From NCBI RefSeq assembly GCF_050947875.1, contig NC_134572.1, forward strand, positions 125,977,605-126,041,604: DNA of 64,000 nt, written 5' to 3'. Under the pieces are notes generated by a model. The model saw nothing but the letters and a program-made list of their open reading frames with translations. It made no database searches and had not been told where the DNA came from. This DNA is from Dermacentor variabilis. Lineage: Eukaryota; Arthropoda; Arachnida; Ixodida; Ixodidae. Within the stretch, counting starts at the first letter, position 1. Every line of letters begins with the position of its first letter. Positions 62,944 to 64,000 of the stretch are shown here, one piece after another. The position numbers were made by a program, and so were the translations under genes.

Positions 62944-64000
62944 TGCAGAGGCTATATACCCGGTGTCCCTGTCAACTTGGACCAAGATTTAAAAAACAAA
63001 AATCCTAGAACAAGCAAGAGAAAACTCGAGGCAGCACGAAACAACTGCCTTCGCGTATGTCTTGGCCTTCCGAAGGGGTCGTCCCGGTCAGGGACTGTAG
63101 CAGAAGCTGGATGCCTGCCTCTGGAAGTGCTATGTTCGCAGGAGACACTTCGGATACACCTCCGCCACGTCATTCATACGAAGACTCACTTTTTAAAGGA
63201 TATTTCCAGAACTCGTGCTACATCTAGCTTTGGGCAGGCCGTCGGAAGCATATCTATTTCGATTCCTGCTCAGGCGTCACAAATTATGCCGCGAAACATT
63301 TCACCATGGACACTGTCCCCAGTGGAAATCGTGCCATATATACCTGGAATCAGTGCGAAAAAGAAAATGCCTCAGGCAGCGACTTATCAGATAGCTTTAG
63401 AATATATGCACAAAGAATACGCAGCCGCAACGCACATTTTCACAGATGGCTCTACAACTCCACATCGTTCATCATGCGGACTTTTTGTAACCTCTACAGG
63501 GCAACGATTCTCGTTTCGTCTTGAGCGAGCGACATCATCTACTTCAGCGGAGCTATATGGCATTAAGGAGGCCCTTGTGTATGTACTTCGACAGCAGCCG
63601 CCAAGGACATGGGTGATTTTCACAGACTCAAAAGGAGCCCTACAAAGTATCTGGAACAGGCACAAGCGTTGCAATAATCAACCAGCAGCATTTGACATTG
63701 CTTATCTTCACCACAGGGCTGAGATTGCTGGGCATTGCATAAAGTTCCAGTGGATACCTGGCCATGCCGGCATTTCGGGAAATGAAAGAGCGGACGAAGC
63801 CGCCAGAAATGGACTCCAATACCGCAAGTTCAAAAGAACATATTTTACAAAAGCCGATGCTTCAAACATGGCAAAAAAATATGCCTATCAAGAAAAAGAC
63901 CGCATCTTGAATCTGCCGCTTCACCAAGATAACTTCCTACGTTACATTGACCCAGAAATGAGACCAAAAATTCCACGACCACTTCCTCGACACTTAGAGA
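62944..64000 (+). CDS. LINE polymerase C-terminal half with RNase H, open at the window edge
   Basis: One frame is open from after the stop at 62941-62943 to the window end, about 350 codons. It begins after the RT core with a region containing AARNNCLRVCLGLPKG and AEAGCLPLEVL, which in R1/I-group LINEs links RT to RNase H. RNase H then shows THIFTDGST (Asp at 63445), SAELYGIKEAL (Glu at 63550), VIFTDSKGAL (Asp at 63625), WIPGHAGISGNERADEAA (His at 63763, Asp at 63793). All expected catalytic residues are present. The 5' part is missing or decayed and the C-terminal knuckle lies beyond 64000. It is the most intact RNase H LINE here. No start codon can be assigned. Confidence 0.75.

Overview
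The window is eukaryotic, non-coding and rich in transposable elements. It most resembles an ixodid (hard) tick or a close chelicerate. Three things point there. Two copies of a tRNA-derived SINE closely resemble the tick Ruka family as I remember it. There is a second, unrelated tRNA-derived SINE whose body I also associate with ticks. The LINE mixture (RTE-like with TGA-repeat tails, RNase H-encoding I/R1-group, and CR1/L2-like with TAAA-repeat tails) fits arthropods. I found no convincing host protein-coding gene, rRNA or functional tRNA gene. The organism call is inference.

Layout. 1-5.3 kb: nothing recognised except a degenerate SINE, a C18 run and a small tandem repeat. 5.3-6.7 kb: a clean non-autonomous hAT-like element (44-bp perfect terminal inverted repeats, 8-bp target duplication). 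6.7-8.6 kb: a possible second inverted-repeat element. 9.6-13.6 kb: remains of a PIF/Harbinger transposon (frameshifted transposase on +, possible Myb/SANT-like accessory exon on -). 13.6-19 kb: nothing recognised. 19-22.3 kb: an RTE LINE (-) with the 3' end of another LINE inserted in it, bracketed by two inverted copies of an unassigned repeat. 22.3-27.3 kb: SINEs, long AT and AC microsatellites and an endonuclease-domain relic. 36-39.3 kb: diverged repeat units, an RTE 3' stub and a CR1/L2-like 3' end. 43.4-48.4 kb: a nest in which a CR1/L2-like LINE is split by an RTE, which is split by a 1.8-kb unknown insert carrying another LINE 3' end. 52.6-54.8 kb: two further LINE 3' ends. 62.9-64 kb: an RNase H-encoding LINE running off the window edge.

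The most notable system is a pair of nearly identical LTR retrotransposons on the + strand, at 29150-35977 and 55006-61835. Each has 761-781-bp LTRs and a 4-bp target duplication. Their reverse transcriptase, RNase H and integrase look Ty3/gypsy-like. The order, however, is gag, zinc knuckle, protease, INTEGRASE, reverse transcriptase, RNase H, which is the Ty1/copia order. That arrangement characterises the Gmr1 group, which I know from deuterostomes. Copy 1 has one unbroken 1474-codon gag-pol frame and identical LTRs, but a Cys-to-Gly change in the integrase zinc site. Copy 2 keeps that cysteine but has a stop codon between protease and integrase and a frameshift that removes the last RNase H aspartate. 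Both insertions are recent and the copies carry different lesions.
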